A stretch of DNA of 64,000 bases from positions 186,001 to 250,000 of the forward strand of contig CAXKVV010002169.1 in assembly GCA_964058805.1 (NCBI GenBank), written 5' to 3'. The stretch's first letter is position 1. Each line of letters opens with the position of its first letter. The notes beneath the pieces are model-generated. The model saw nothing but the letters and a program-made list of their open reading frames with translations, searched no databases and was not told where the DNA came from. The stretch is from Schoenoplectus triqueter. Its lineage: Eukaryota; Streptophyta; Magnoliopsida; Poales; Cyperaceae. Positions 50,189-62,339 of the stretch are shown here, one piece after another. The translations under genes and the position numbers were made by a program.

Positions 50189-50229
50189 CACTACTAGAAT
50201 TTGAGTTATTACCGTGGTTAGTTGATGTT

Positions 50230-50490
50230 TTTTCCGTGATAAATCTGAGTTCTACGGAAATAAGAAGATTGGCGCGTGGCGCTCAGCATTTCTGTAGACA
50301 AGTCCACGGAAGAAATTTGTACGGAAATAAAATCAACGGAATATAGTCTATCTTTTCACGGAAATACTCTAGAATTTCATATTTCACGGAAATAAGTACA
50401 GACTTTCACGGAAATACTCTACTCTGTCACACCCATTATTTTCCATAGATAGAAAAACTTTTTCTGTGGATACTTGCACGGAAATAATCC
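50230..50490. repeat. CACTA subterminal repeats, ACGGAAATA
   Basis: ACGGAAATA at about 50264, 50320, 50357, 50384, 50407 and 50477, plus inverse TTTCCGT/TTTCTGT forms near 50231 and 50461. Subterminal repeats of this kind bind the element's own DNA-binding protein in En/Spm. Confidence 0.75.
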
Positions 50491-51048
50491 TTTCCATACA
50501 TTTTTTTATTTTATATAATATTTTTGTCGTTTATGAAATAATGTAAATAGCATTGTCAAACAGAACAGAACGGAAAAGTCTTAATACAGTATCATATTTA
50601 ACAAGTACATATATAGTTAACTAAAACAAAATAAAAAATATTCCTATTACAGTGTTAAACTTACAATAGCAACAAGAATTTAGATTTAATTAATGAGAGT
50701 TTACAATTAACATCAATTCTACCCGAATATAGTTTTCAATTAATATCAATAGATTAAATATTTATTTAGAGGAACTCATCATGTATCATTTTGTAACTCT
50801 CATTACAATCCACGTCAAAGATGTTGCCAATCTAAATACTGTAAATTAAGATAAAAATAGGAATAAGTTAGCTAACTAAAATAGAAATACAAAATAAGTT
50901 AGTCAACAATATTGAATTCAATAGAAAATCAATTGCTTGAAGAAGCCCTAATTGAATAAACCCTAATTGAAGAAACTGATCAAGCATTTGCATGTGATAA
51001 CTTACTTTTAGCAATGTCATATATATTGAAGATTCATCGTTTGTTATT

Positions 51049-54000
51049 TTAATTACAACCTTCATCATCTCCTGCCAATCAAAATGGATATGCATGTGAA
51101 TAGATTATCAACACAACATTGCACATAAAATTCAATTGATTAATCAAACCCTAATTGTAAAATTTTATTACATTACCTTCATCCGATGAAATGTGCGCAT
51201 AGGGATCATCATCTTCTTGCTCTATGTCCAACTCATAATTTATGAGGCTATTATTATTATAGGTATCACTTTCTGTTTCTTGTGACTCATTTGAAATTGT
51301 TGGCAATATTGGACCCTCAGATTGTTCGTCTTGAAAAAATTCAACACCTAATTTCCCTTTTCTTTGTGTTTTCATTGCCACCCACCAATTTTTTCTATCT
51401 CCCTTAGTCGATGCATAGGGTAGATAATACGCTTGAACGGCTTGACATGCCAATACAAATGGCTCATAATGTCGAAGACGAGAAGCATGCTTAACCTCAA
51501 CAAGGCCACGTGTTTGATCAACCCTAACACCATTTATTATATCAAACCAATTGCAATTGAAAAGAACAACCTTATTACCTCCTCCGTATTGTAGCTCAAC
51601 TACTTCTTGTAGAACTCCGTAGTAATCTTGTGGTGCGTCATTACCATCCCACTCTCCTTTGATGCAAACACCACTGTTTACCGTTGATTTGTTTTTGGTA
51701 TATATTTCTGTGTGGAATATGAAACCGTTTACTTCATATCCATGGTAGCATATTGCTTGTTTATCAGGCATCAGTCCGAGATTCCTTATGTGTAGGTCGC
51801 ATTCACGTTCAACTTGCACCTTCTTTTTTAACCAATATGCAAATTCATCCTCACGAATTCTATGCAGAGGATATGTGGCTGTAACTTGGTCAGATTTGAA
51901 TGTATCGAACTCCCTGCGTATTAAAATATGTTCAATTTATCTTGTAATTTGAATATTAGTTTGAATACATATCATGAAAAGAATAATAAGAATCAATTTA
52001 TAAAGAATGTACTCTAAATATGGCTTAATCTCTGGACAATTAAAGAGGATGAAGTTGTGTGCGGCAAGAAATTCGCGTGAATCAAGAGTCCTTCGATTTC
52101 CCCGACCTAGCGAGCGGCCAAGTGTTTCAAAGATTGACAACTTTCCTTGTGAAGGATTATTTTTGTCAACTTCGGGCCTTCTACTGTTTGATCGCTCCAC
52201 AAAATAAGATGAGCAATATGTAGATACCTCTTTGATTAGAGTTGCCTCGACGATTGAACCCTCAACTCTTGCTTTGTTTGTCACCTTCTTTTTGGTATAT
52301 TTGTTGCTCCTGTAAATATAAATTTTTAGTTTAATTGTACATACGGTTTGAGATTATGTAACAATTTGAGAATTTTATTTGACAAAACCCTAATAAAGCA
52401 TGAAAATTCTAAAAGAATTATACTTACAGTTTAGATATGTTTCTCAGAATTATAATAAAGCCTAAATATATAATACAAAAGCAATATACCTTTCACATGC
52501 ATACATCCATCGAGGACCCACTGGACCGCCTATCTTCGCCTCATATGCTACATGTATAATCAGATGTTCCATGGAGTCGAAGAAACTCGGTGGAAAATGC
52601 TTTTCAAGCTTGCAAATAGTGACCACAATTTCCTTTTCTAATTGTTCCATACGGGCCTTATCGAGCTCCTTTGCACATATCACTCTAAAGAAGTTTGAAA
52701 TATCACATAAAAGATCCCATATCGAATCGGGCACGAAATCTCGAAATGCAACCGGAAGGAGACGCTCGATGAACACATGAAAATCATGGCTTTTAAGTCC
52801 ATTTAGTGTGCAATTAGTCACATTAACACATCTTGACAAATTGGATGCATAACCATCAGGGAACTTAACGATATCCTTAAGCCAACTCATCACCTGACGC
52901 TTTTCTGAAAGAGTTAACGCATAAGGAGCCTTCGGCTTTCGCTTGTCCGCTGTTAGGTTTAACGAGGGTCTGTTGCAATAAATTTCCAAATCTTGACGAG
53001 CCTTTACATTATCCTTGGTTTTATTTGGTATGTCGAAAAGCATGTAAATCAAATTTTCAGTAAAGTTTTTCTCCAAGTGCATCAAATCAATATTATGGCG
53101 CAACAAATTAGTTGGCCAATAAGGCAGTTCAAAAAATATGCTTTTCTTTTGCCAATGGTGGGTTCTTCCATATCCAGGAATTTGATCTAAAGGTGCTGTT
53201 TTTCCCCAAGTAATCTGCTCTAGCTCGTTCAATTCCTCCAATACTTGCTCTCCCGTCATTGTTGGTGGTCGAGGATCATGGTCGACCGTATCCTTGATAA
53301 AATTGTGCACATCACTACGAAATTCATGATTTTGCTCCAAGTAGCACCTATGACATCCGAACCATGTTGGTTTACCTCCATTCGGCAATCGAAAAGCTTT
53401 TGTTGCACCCATACAATAAGGACATGCTAATCGTCCATGTGTACCCCAGCCACTTAGCATCTCATAGGCGGGAAAATCACTTACCGTCCAAAGAAGCGAT
53501 GCCTTCATGATGAAATGTTGCTTTGTTGACACATCATATGTCTCTTTTCCATCCACCCACAAGCTTTTCAATTCATCAATCAAAGGTTCCAAAAGTATGT
53601 CGATGTCTCGGCCGGGATGTTTCGGTCCAGGAAGTAGGAGTGCAAGAAAGATGGTATCTTCTTTCATTAGAAGACCGGGAGGAAGATTGTAGGGAAAAAC
53701 AAATACCGGCCAACAAGAGTAAGAAGCCGCATTCGAGCTATATGGCATGAACCCATCCGTCGAAAGCCCGAGCCTGACATTACGTACCTACAGAAGGTGC
53801 ATCACTAGTAATAACCATCACGAAAGACAAAAATATTATCTTCAATAAATAATTATAAAAACAAAGCCTGACCTATTATAATATATAGTACATGTTATCT
53901 TGTTAAAATTAATACTAACTTGGACATCATTTACGCACCTCTTTAGCAAAATCTTTATGCATCTCATCAAATTTCTTCCAAGCCTCACTATCAGCTGGGT

Positions 54001-54919
54001 GCACCATCATATCGGACTTTTCTCGATTATCTTCCCCGTGCCATCTCATATTTTTTGCACTGGCCTCTATCATGTATAATCTCTGCAACCTCTCTGTGAT
54101 AGGTAAATAACGAAGTACCTTTCTTGCGATTGACTTTGCTGTCACTGGTTGTTCATACCTCGGTTCGTGGCAAACATCACACTCTGTCTTATTAATGTGT
54201 TGCTTTTGATACAACATGCAGAATTGAGGACAAACATCTATTGTCTTGTACTCCATACCAAGTGCCTTTACCAATCTCTTTGATTTATAAAAGCTTTCTG
54301 GTAAATTTTCATTTCTGGGAAGCATTTCTTTAATGAGAGTCATCATTTCATCAAAGCATTTCTGGCTCAGGTTGTGTTCAGACTTTAAAGCTAGACATCG
54401 TGTAACCGCCGATAAGATATTGTGACTTTCACATTTAAATCTAGTTGCACCCAATTCAATTTCCCATAATGGCTTCTCTAATGCATTTAGCGCTTCGAAG
54501 AAACTTTTAGCTTTTCCCCTAGGTGTCTCTTCCTCGTTGCGTGCATTCCAAGAGAAATCAGGACCTGCAGCATTCATGAGCATCTCATCCATTCGATCAA
54601 CTTCATGGTTTAGTGTTGTTGAAGAGGGTGGGTGATTTATTACATTAGAACGTGGCTCTCCATGCCAGTACCATTGTTTATAATTATTACAGAAACCCAC
54701 TTTGTAAAGATGCATTCTAACTGTGGCTGCAGGATAGTTGAAAAAGTTTTGACAATTTTTACAAGGGCACTTTATCCACTTGTCTCCATGAACTATGATA
54801 ACAATAGATGGATTGAAACATGCTTGTTCAACAAATGCCCTAACTTCTTTAACAAAGATTGGATCCAGTTTTCCATTAGGCAAGCAACGGTTGTACATCC
54901 ATCCACGATCTGTGGCCAT
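51049..54919 (-). CDS. TNP2: TNP2-type CACTA transposase
   Basis: Five coding exons: 53939-54919, 52490-53787, 52013-52309, 51177-51913 and 51049-51071. All have AG/GT borders and matching phases and give about 1111 codons with no stop. An untranslated exon ending at 55115 and an acceptor at 54930 precede the ATG, which starts MATDRGWMYN. Domains in order: Transpos_assoc (about residues 5-80, with CPCKNC at 51-56), a cysteine pair block ECDVCHEPRY near 250, Transposase_21 from VRLGLSTDGF near 331 with CPYC near 450, DUF4218 at about 620-800, and DUF4216 around 920-1000. This is the full layout of plant CACTA TNP2/TNPD proteins, which cut and rejoin element ends in the nucleus. Length is normal for the family and no damage is visible. 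The tiny last exon is the least certain part. Confidence 0.85.
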
Positions 54920-55747
54920 TACAAGTGAACCTATAATGTACAAAGTATTGAATGTTATTATGTTCAAAATTATGTTCAATATTTCAGTATCTATTACAAA
55001 TATTATTGGGATTGAACTCAACAGCAAGGAGCGAATTTATTGGGATTAAACTCAACAGCAAGGAACAAATATAAAGAGATTTAACGCAAACCCAGGAGAT
55101 GGAGAATAACTTACCTTGTCGCCAATTTAAAGGGATTACTCAAGGAGATGAATTGTTGGATAGAGGAGAAATCACGGGATGCATCGGCCAAATCAAAAGT
55201 GGAGAGTAGAGAGAGGAGAGAGTGGAGGGTAGGGTTGTATATCTTGACAAGAAATAATGGTCATTACTCACAGAAATAATAGTCTTACTCACAGAAATAA
55301 TGTTCTTACTCACAGAAATATTGGTTTATACTTTTTAATTATATAGGAACTTTCTGTTGCGTACCCAGTTGCACGCAGTAAATTAGGGCATTTCATTCAT
55401 CCCCAAATACCCCATACATTTCAGAATCTCCCAAATAGAATCTCCAAATATTTCAACACATATTAATTTTTAAGTTTTCACACACAGTTATACAAGTTCA
55501 AACTGCTACAAAGCAAAGCAGACCCCCAGAATCCCAAATATCCCAGTGTAAACTTCTGTTTTTAAACTACAAACAAACAAACATCATTACCATAATTAGC
55601 ATCAGACTTTCTCTCTCTAAAAATAAACAAACAGTAGTTTTTTTGTTTAATAAACAAACAAACATTAGAATCCCTCTACAATTAAAAGTGCATCAGGCTC
55701 CCTCTCCCTACTCTGTCTGCATTAGCATCACTAGCACCATTAGCATC
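54920..55747. promoter_or_regulatory. TNP2 upstream region with CACAGAAATA repeats
   Basis: Holds the TNP2 5' UTR (donor at 55115, acceptor at 54930) and, at 55265-55330, three evenly spaced copies of TTACTCACAGAAATAATG-type sequence plus a weaker one. They are about 18-21 bases apart. The rest, to the stop of the neighbouring gene at 55748, is AT-rich with no gene. Confidence 0.5.
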
Positions 55748-58700
55748 TCACCCTTCTGATGGACCCTCCTACAAATTAAGAAAATAACGGAATTAAGGTT
55801 GATCACATAAACAACATGCTATAAATAACTACAAGATTGAGCACATTACATCATAGGTGGGAGGATTTGTCCCTGTAGCTCGTAGTAGCTTCTCGATGCA
55901 TTCCTTGTGGTAGTTATTAACTTTGATAAGCTGCCCTAGTTTCTCATTGTATACCTTGTCTTGGGCAGCTAGTTTGTCAGCTACAATTTTGTTGACCTCG
56001 TCCCGTGAGTATAAAATCGTCTGACTTGCTGCGGTGGTGGCCGTGCTTCTCGAAGGGGAAGGTGCTGATTGTTGCAGTTCTTTCAGATCTGCTGCAACTT
56101 TTTTGCTTGTCCGGGATCGTTTTCCTAATCCGAAAACCCTACCTCGCTTCTCCCCACCGACTACTATCTCCCATATTTCTTCGTCGGTATTTTCCGGCCC
56201 GTATACGGTACGAACGTCTTGATATGTGTCCTACAATTTTGAGAACAAATAATAAATAGTATAGAACCAGAATATTACAATAACCTTTCAAAACTAATGG
56301 AATTAATGACAATTGCATGGTGCATCAAATGAGGCATATATAATAGATGAAAAAAAATATGGGTAGGGCAGATGGCAAAGATATACCGCTAGCAGTCTTG
56401 CCTTCTCGTTAACATAGATCTTTCCGTCAGCCGTCTCTCGCATGTGGGTCGCATCGAAAAGATCCTTGATTCCCACAACTTGGCCTTCATTATCCATCTT
56501 GGATATCTGCAATCAATCACATTCAATTTATGTATGGTTTGGTCAGACTCCTATAGTGTAGAACAATAACTATTAATTTCCATAGGCCTAATTGTTATTC
56601 ATATCATACTAGTGATTGCATGTGCTGATACATGCTTCTTGATCCTCCTACGTGATGAATGACGGGGCCTCCTTTGCTCTGATTTTCTCGATTCGTGCTA
56701 GATACTTGCTCCCATTTTTGCTTGGACCAGATATCACACAAACCGGACCAGTATTCGACATTCCTACACCAGCTAGCGGGATGCTTCTTCCACTCCTCCT
56801 TGTCTTCCCCATATAATTTTTTGCAATCAGACCTCTTCTCATGAAGTTCCCGGCCGTACACATCTGCTGCAATATTCTCATAGACATCCAAGCAACGTTT
56901 TATATCCTCCTCGGGCCCCCATGTATACCTTTGAAGGAATTTTCGTAGGATGTTCAACCTGGCTTGGACTGAGAACATATTGTATGACCTGTAAGGTCCC
57001 GGCATGTTCTCCAACACCAATAACCTGATTGTTGTCTTGAGCTGCGTGCATGTGCCGGCAGATGGGATAAACAAATAGTCCCCCACAACCTTCAATCGAG
57101 GCCTTAACGATGGGGGTGCTGGTTCACGAGGTTTGCCAAGTCCCCGTCCGCGTCTAGGTTGTTCCTTATTCTTGTTCCGCTCCCGCTTTCGCTTCACCAC
57201 ACCTTGTACAGTTTCAACATCTAGTTCCGCTCCTGCTGCTTTGAGAGCTTCGTCTACACAGCGGAGGGAGCGGATTGTATGCTGAAGACGACACCTCCTC
57301 ATGCCGTCATCACCATCGTGAACTGGTGATAAGTTAAGAACAAATAACACATTCAATAAATAGATAGAGAATGAAAATTACAGAATCAAAATAAGAATGG
57401 AAATAGATAGAGAAATACTAAATTACCCTCAATATCATCATCATAATCCTTCTCGTTCTCTTCATCTTCAACAACTGGCTCCAAACTCTGCATTCATTAA
57501 ATTACAGAAAATTTAATGTACTAAAATATACAATCCTGACTAGTGCTCTACTTTACAGTAAATATCATGGATATAATTAAATTACTACTTTGATTCAAAC
57601 TTGATACAATTTGTAATCCATACTTCGGCATCTACAGATAGTTGAATAAAATTTAGGACAAGGATAGTGAAATAAGGATAAGCGGTGAGGCACCAAATTG
57701 CATAATTTACCTCAGAAAGGAAGTCAGAACCTGCATCATTTTTTTCTTGCCTACGAGGTCTCTTGTGCTTGGGCATACATGATCCATTAGATGGGTCCTT
57801 CAAATCAGCCTGACTCCTCGTTACGATGAGCCGTGGGGACACATGAGGTGCTGGTGGCAGTGAGGTGTGGAGTGGTGGCGGCGGCGGTGAGGTACGGGGT
57901 GGTGGTAGCGGTGGTGAGGTATGGGGTGGTGATGTCAGCAGTGAGGTATGGGGTGGTGATGGTGGCGGTGAGGTATGGGGTGGTGATGGCCGTGGTGAGG
58001 TATGGGGTGGTGGTGGCAGCGGTGAGGTATGGGGTGGTGAGGTACGGGGTGGCGGTGGTGGCGGTGAGGTACGGGGTGGTGGTGGCGGCGGTGAGGTACG
58101 GGGTGCAGCACGGCCCCTCAACATGATGCGCTGAGGTACGGACACAGGACCCCTATCCTGTTTTTGTTTCCTTCCAGGCCTCTTACTTCCCTGCGATTAC
58201 AACCCAATTTAACCCATTACTTATAAGTTCAACTCAACAACAAAATATATGGAATCAGAGAGGGATTTAGGTCATAACTAATTGTGCACGACACAACCAT
58301 ATAGAAGTATTAACAGTTGCACAGCAGAGACAAATTATACAAGGTACCAAATTAAAAATTAACTGATCATGAGATCCATTTTCATTTACATTCATGAGTA
58401 AACACTTCACATTTATATTTAAAATACGTATTTACCTTAAGATGTCAAAATATTTAATTAATAAATTATGATAACAAAGTAACAGACCTCGACTGGTGGT
58501 GATGGTGGCGGTGAGGTACGGGGTGGTGGTGGCAGCGGTGAGGTATGGGGTGGTGGTGGCAGCGGTGAGGTATGGGGTGGTGATGGCGGTGGTGAGGTAC
58601 GGGGTGGTGGTGGCAGCGGTGAGGTATGGGGTGGTGGTAGCGGTAGTGAGGTATGGGGTGGTGGTAGCGGTGGTGAGGTATGGGGTGGTGATGTCAGCAG

Positions 58701-59298
58701 TGAGGTATGGGGTGGTGATGGCGGTGGTGAGGTACGGGGTGGCGGTGGCGGTGGTGAGGTACGGGGTGGTAATGGCGGCTTTGAGATACGGGGTGCAGCA
58801 CGGCCCCTCACCATGATGCGCTGAGGTACAGTATTTTCCGGCCCCCTATCCTGTTTTTTTTTCCTTCCAGGCCTCTTTTCCTGAGATAAATTTGATTAAC
58901 ATTTATGAGCAAACACTTCACATTTATATTTAAAATACTTATTTACCTTCATATGTCAAAATATTTAATTAATAAATTATGATAATAAATCAACGGACCT
59001 CGACTGCTGGCGATGAGGTACCGGGTGTATAGTTCAACTTGGGTGGTGTGAATTCTGTTACCGTGGGTGGATCAAGTGGAGGGAGCAGTTCACCTTCAGG
59101 TTCATTCGGGATAACTGGTTTCTCAAAGGGCCTTTTGATGGCATTCCCTAACTGCTTTCTCAAACTTTGACTTAGTTGTTTTGCTTTCTCAGTAGCATTC
59201 GCAACACCCTCTTCAGCACTGCGCTTGACGGGGTTGAGTCGCGCTGACTTTCGGCGTGGTACCAATTGAAATTGGTTGCTGTCACCCGTGTCTGCCAT
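55748..59298 (-). CDS. CACTA accessory protein, Transposase_24 (Ptta/En/Spm) family
   Basis: Eight exons: 58999-59298, 58488-58880, 57711-58190, 57427-57487, 56610-57322, 56387-56506, 55850-56230 and 55748-55768. All have AG/GT borders and matching phases, giving about 822 residues. It starts MADTGDSNQF and ends PTYDEGPSEG. Residues 1-100 are basic; exons 2 and 3 (101-391) are each a conserved KRPGRK-K-QDRGP block followed by 9-residue proline repeats of the RTSPPPPPP/HTSPLPPPP kind; an acidic stretch follows; the Transposase_24 domain spans about 510-645 (MPGPYRSYNMF, then ASWCRNVEYW and GPVIHHVGGSRS); a charged, probably coiled-coil tail (DEVNKIVADKLAAQ) closes it. Related proteins are thought to be the CACTA DNA-binding partner of TNP2. 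It lies upstream of TNP2 in the same direction. The duplicated proline exons are unusual. Confidence 0.8.
57833..58126. repeat. 27-bp minisatellite coding for proline repeats, exon 3
   Basis: On the plus strand GGTGAGGTATGGGGTGGTGG-type units recur about every 27 bases, ten or so copies. The coding reading on the minus strand is proline-rich; the plus-strand valine- or glycine-rich ORFs are shadows. Confidence 0.85.
58496..58790. repeat. 27-bp minisatellite coding for proline repeats, exon 2
   Basis: The same unit family as at 57833-58126, about eleven copies, in the paralogous exon. Flanking intron sequence is also shared with 58905-59000. Confidence 0.85.
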
Positions 59299-60470
59299 CT
59301 ACATGTGACAAAATTAGTGACAAAATTAGTGTGATAAAACCCTAATTAAACCCTAAGAATATGTGTACCAAAATTGGTGTGTCAAAATTAGGCCTAGGCT
59401 ACTAAGAGGCCTACCAAAATTAGTTCTCTCCTGTGCTTTCATTCATCACTCTTTTAAATAAGACTTTATTATATGAAAATCACTTATATAGTTCGATTGT
59501 GGTTTAGACATGAATAAATGATTTCCCAAAATTATGTTTTATTGAAAAAAAATATGAAATTTATCTCAACTGTACTCTATAGCAAAATAATATATATATA
59601 GTGTTTTGTAGAATCTGTAAAATGAGAAACGTGCCTCAGATCAATGAATCTAAAAAAATGTAAATGGAGATGAAACACCTAAAACTTATTTTGAAACTTC
59701 AGCCCAACGTATCCTTTCTAACTGGAGCTCAGAGAAAAGTATAATGTACTATAGACTATTTTAGCAACTATAAAAGAAAGGAACATAGGAATAGTGCAAT
59801 ATTGCAATTTCTGACCAACAGAAAAGGAGATTATTTGAAAATTATGCAAGGACAAATTTTAAATTGTAAACATCAAAATGCTAATCTTAAATCTCCAAAC
59901 AGAATTCAAAAATAACAGTATAACTTAGTATTCAGCCAAGTAATTATCAACTGCTTCGTAATACTGAGATCACTTGCAATCTGTTACAGTACCAGAACCA
60001 ATTACTCTTAAATCTTCAATTAAATCCCAGAAAAATATTGGTTACCATTCCGCTGGATTCATTTTAACAAAGTGAGCATCTTTAGCATGTTATCCTAAGT
60101 GTAAACGTGATAAAAGACACAAATTGTGCCTCCAAATCCAAAGGCTAAAAGCGACCCCAAATCTGTCTGTAATCATTCATATATATCTCTAACAAAATCA
60201 TGTTTAAATATAGCAAAAAATAATGTACCTATTATACAATGCACATATGAGTAATCACCTGTAATATCACTGATTTGTAGTACATGTGCATGCACACACA
60301 ACCACACACAAAACAATTCTGTTACCTGGGATAAGCCTTAACCAATAATGGATTGGTGCTACTATAACTGTCTGACAGAAATGTACCTCAGTAAATTGCT
60401 CAGACTGGCGATTAGGACCCAGCAACTTGTGATTGGGACTCAGACTGGCGATTGGCGACAAATCTTAGGA
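59299..60470. other. Region upstream of the Transposase_24 gene
   Basis: AT-rich, no ORF or domain of note. Probably 5' flank and untranslated leader of the minus-strand gene starting at 59298. Confidence 0.4.
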
Positions 60471-60472
60471 CC

Positions 60473-60560
60473 GGCGATTGGCGGTCGGCGCAGAAGCTTG
60501 GCGATTGGCGGTCGGCGCAGAAGCTTGGCGATTGGCGGTCGGCGCAGAAGCTTGGCGATT
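60473..60560. repeat. 27-bp GC-rich minisatellite
   Basis: GGCGATTGGCGGTCGGCGCA plus GAAGCTT repeats exactly at 60473, 60500 and 60527, with a partial unit at 60554. Looser GGCGATTxG copies occur at 60405-60470. A sharp GC island in AT-rich DNA, about 1.2 kb upstream of the gene at 59298. Confidence 0.9.
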
Positions 60561-60789
60561 GGGACTCAGATGGATTGAATGGGACTTGGGAGTTGGGAAC
60601 TTGGGAGTTGGGAACTTGGAACGAAGAGACAGAGAGAGACGAAGAAGAGAGGGAGACGCAATCGAGAAAAAAATAGGGTTTGGGGTATGAGCGGCGATGC
60701 GAATGAGTTTTAATTGAATGAGTTACAAACAGTTATGATTTTAATTGAATGAGTTTTAATTAGGAAAAGGTCCTGATATATGTTATAGT

Positions 60790-62333
60790 TAGGGCTGTAA
60801 GAAAGAAACAAAGTTCGTAGTTTGTTCGCGTTTGATTCGACAAAAGTTCGAGAAAAGTTTGTTCGATTTCAGTTCGAAATTAATTTCGAATCAAACTGGT
60901 TCGATTCGAAATTATATCGAATCAAACTCAATTCATATATCGAATCAAACTCAATTCGAATCAAACTCAATTCAGTTCGAAATTAATTTTGAATCAAACT
61001 GGTTCGATTCGAAATTATATCGAATCAAACTCGAACACAAGTCAGTTCGTTCGTGTTCGATTCGTTTGCAACCCTAATTATTGTGGTATGTCGAGCAAAT
61101 ATAAACTTACATGTCTAATTGTAATTGAATTACATGCTTATTTCGAACTATAATTGTTCGCGAACACCTTTCGAATAAAAAGTAAACAGTTTGAGTTTGA
61201 TTTGATATAATTTCGAATCGAACGAACTTTTTTCGAATTGAACACGAACGAACAACGAACTTCAAATATTTCTTGCAACCCTAGTATAACATAATTTATA
61301 ACTACAATTTAAATATCAGTTTTATTTCAATTATCTTCATGAATCACACATTTTTAGTTTTAACTCTTAGTCATAGCTAAAATTTATTCAACTCGTGAAA
61401 TCAATCCGGCAAGCACATAGTAATAATAAAACTTCAATTTAATAGATAAGCTAAACTTCTTATAGGTTAATTAAAGTTTATGTCAGTATGAGAAGATTAT
61501 CAACTCTTCCACACAATTTCATTAGTTATCATCTTAGCTATTATTTATACTTTCACATAACACAATATATGATTTGGATATCAATTTGACAAAGTTATTA
61601 ATCTATGAATTAGTCCTCAAGTTAATAGGTGATCAATTTACATGATAATTTTGGATGTGTGTTTGAACTTTACTAAAATAAATTATGCATATATAAGATT
61701 TACATTCACATATATGAAACTTACATGTCTAATTGTAATTGAATTACATGCTTATTTCGAACTATAATTGTTCGCGAACACTTTTTGAATAAAAAGTAAA
61801 CAGTTTGAGTTTGATTTGATATAATTTCGAATCGAACGAACTTTTTTCGAATTGAACACGAACGAACAACGAACTTCAAATATTTCTTGCAACCCTAGTA
61901 TAACATAATTTATAACTACAATTTAAATATCAGTTTTATTTCAATTATCTTCATGAATCACACATTTTTAGTTTTAACTCTTAGTCATAGCTAAAATTTA
62001 TTCAACTCGTGAAATCAATCCGGCAAGCACATAGTAATAATAAAACTTCAATTTAATAGATAAGCTAAACTTCTTATAGGTTAATTAAAGTTTATGTCAG
62101 TATGAGAAGATTATCAACTCTTCCACACAATTTCATTAGTTATCATCTTAGCTATTATTTATACTTTCACATAACACAATATATGATTTGGATATCAATT
62201 TGACAAAGTTATTAATCTATGAATTAGTCCTCAAGTTAATAGGTGATCAATTTACATGATAATTTTGGATGTGTGTTTGAACTTTACTAAAATAAATTAT
62301 GCATATATAAGATTTACATTCACATATATGAAA
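60790..62333. mobile_element. hAT-like nested repeat rich in TTCGAAT/CGAACGAAC
   Basis: Starts TAGGGCTGTAAGAAA and has inverted ends TAGGGTTGCAAGAAA at about 61285 and again at about 61898. A further TTTGCAACCCTAA end lies near 61073. The interior at 60815-61060 is short GAATCAAACTCAATTCGAAT repeats. TAGGGCTGCAA-type ends are common in plant hAT MITEs, but I find no exact 8-bp duplication. Confidence 0.45.
61103..62330. repeat. 614-bp tandem duplication
   Basis: 61103-61716 repeats at 61717-62330. A few differences are visible (CACCTTTCGAATAA against CACTTTTTGAATAA). Both copies contain a TTGCAACCCTAG end and run to CACATATATGAAA. Non-coding. Confidence 0.95.
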
Positions 62334-62339
62334 TTGTGT

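Larger units (their letters stand above)
50189..60700 (-). mobile_element. CACTA (En/Spm) transposon with two intact genes; right end not found
   Basis: The left terminus CACTACTAGAATTTG starts at 50189, preceded by ATC. Subterminal ACGGAAATA repeats follow at 50230-50490. Inside are a complete TNP2-type transposase gene (51049-54919) and a complete Transposase_24-type gene (55748-59298), both on the minus strand, so 50189 is the downstream end. No matching TAGTAGTG terminus was seen to the right; the true end may be beyond 64000 or lost. The end given here is only where the upstream region of the second gene gives way to another repeat. Confidence 0.75.

Noticed and set aside
57833..58134. 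Plus-strand valine- or glycine-rich repeat ORFs
   Set aside because: Shadows of the proline repeats in the spliced minus-strand gene.
59310..59345. TTAGTG phrases as the right CACTA terminus
   Set aside because: No match to the CACTACTAGAATTTG end and they lie just upstream of the gene start.
60348..60690. Overlapping plus-strand ORFs with repeated peptides
   Set aside because: Caused by the 27-bp minisatellite; no start context or domain.
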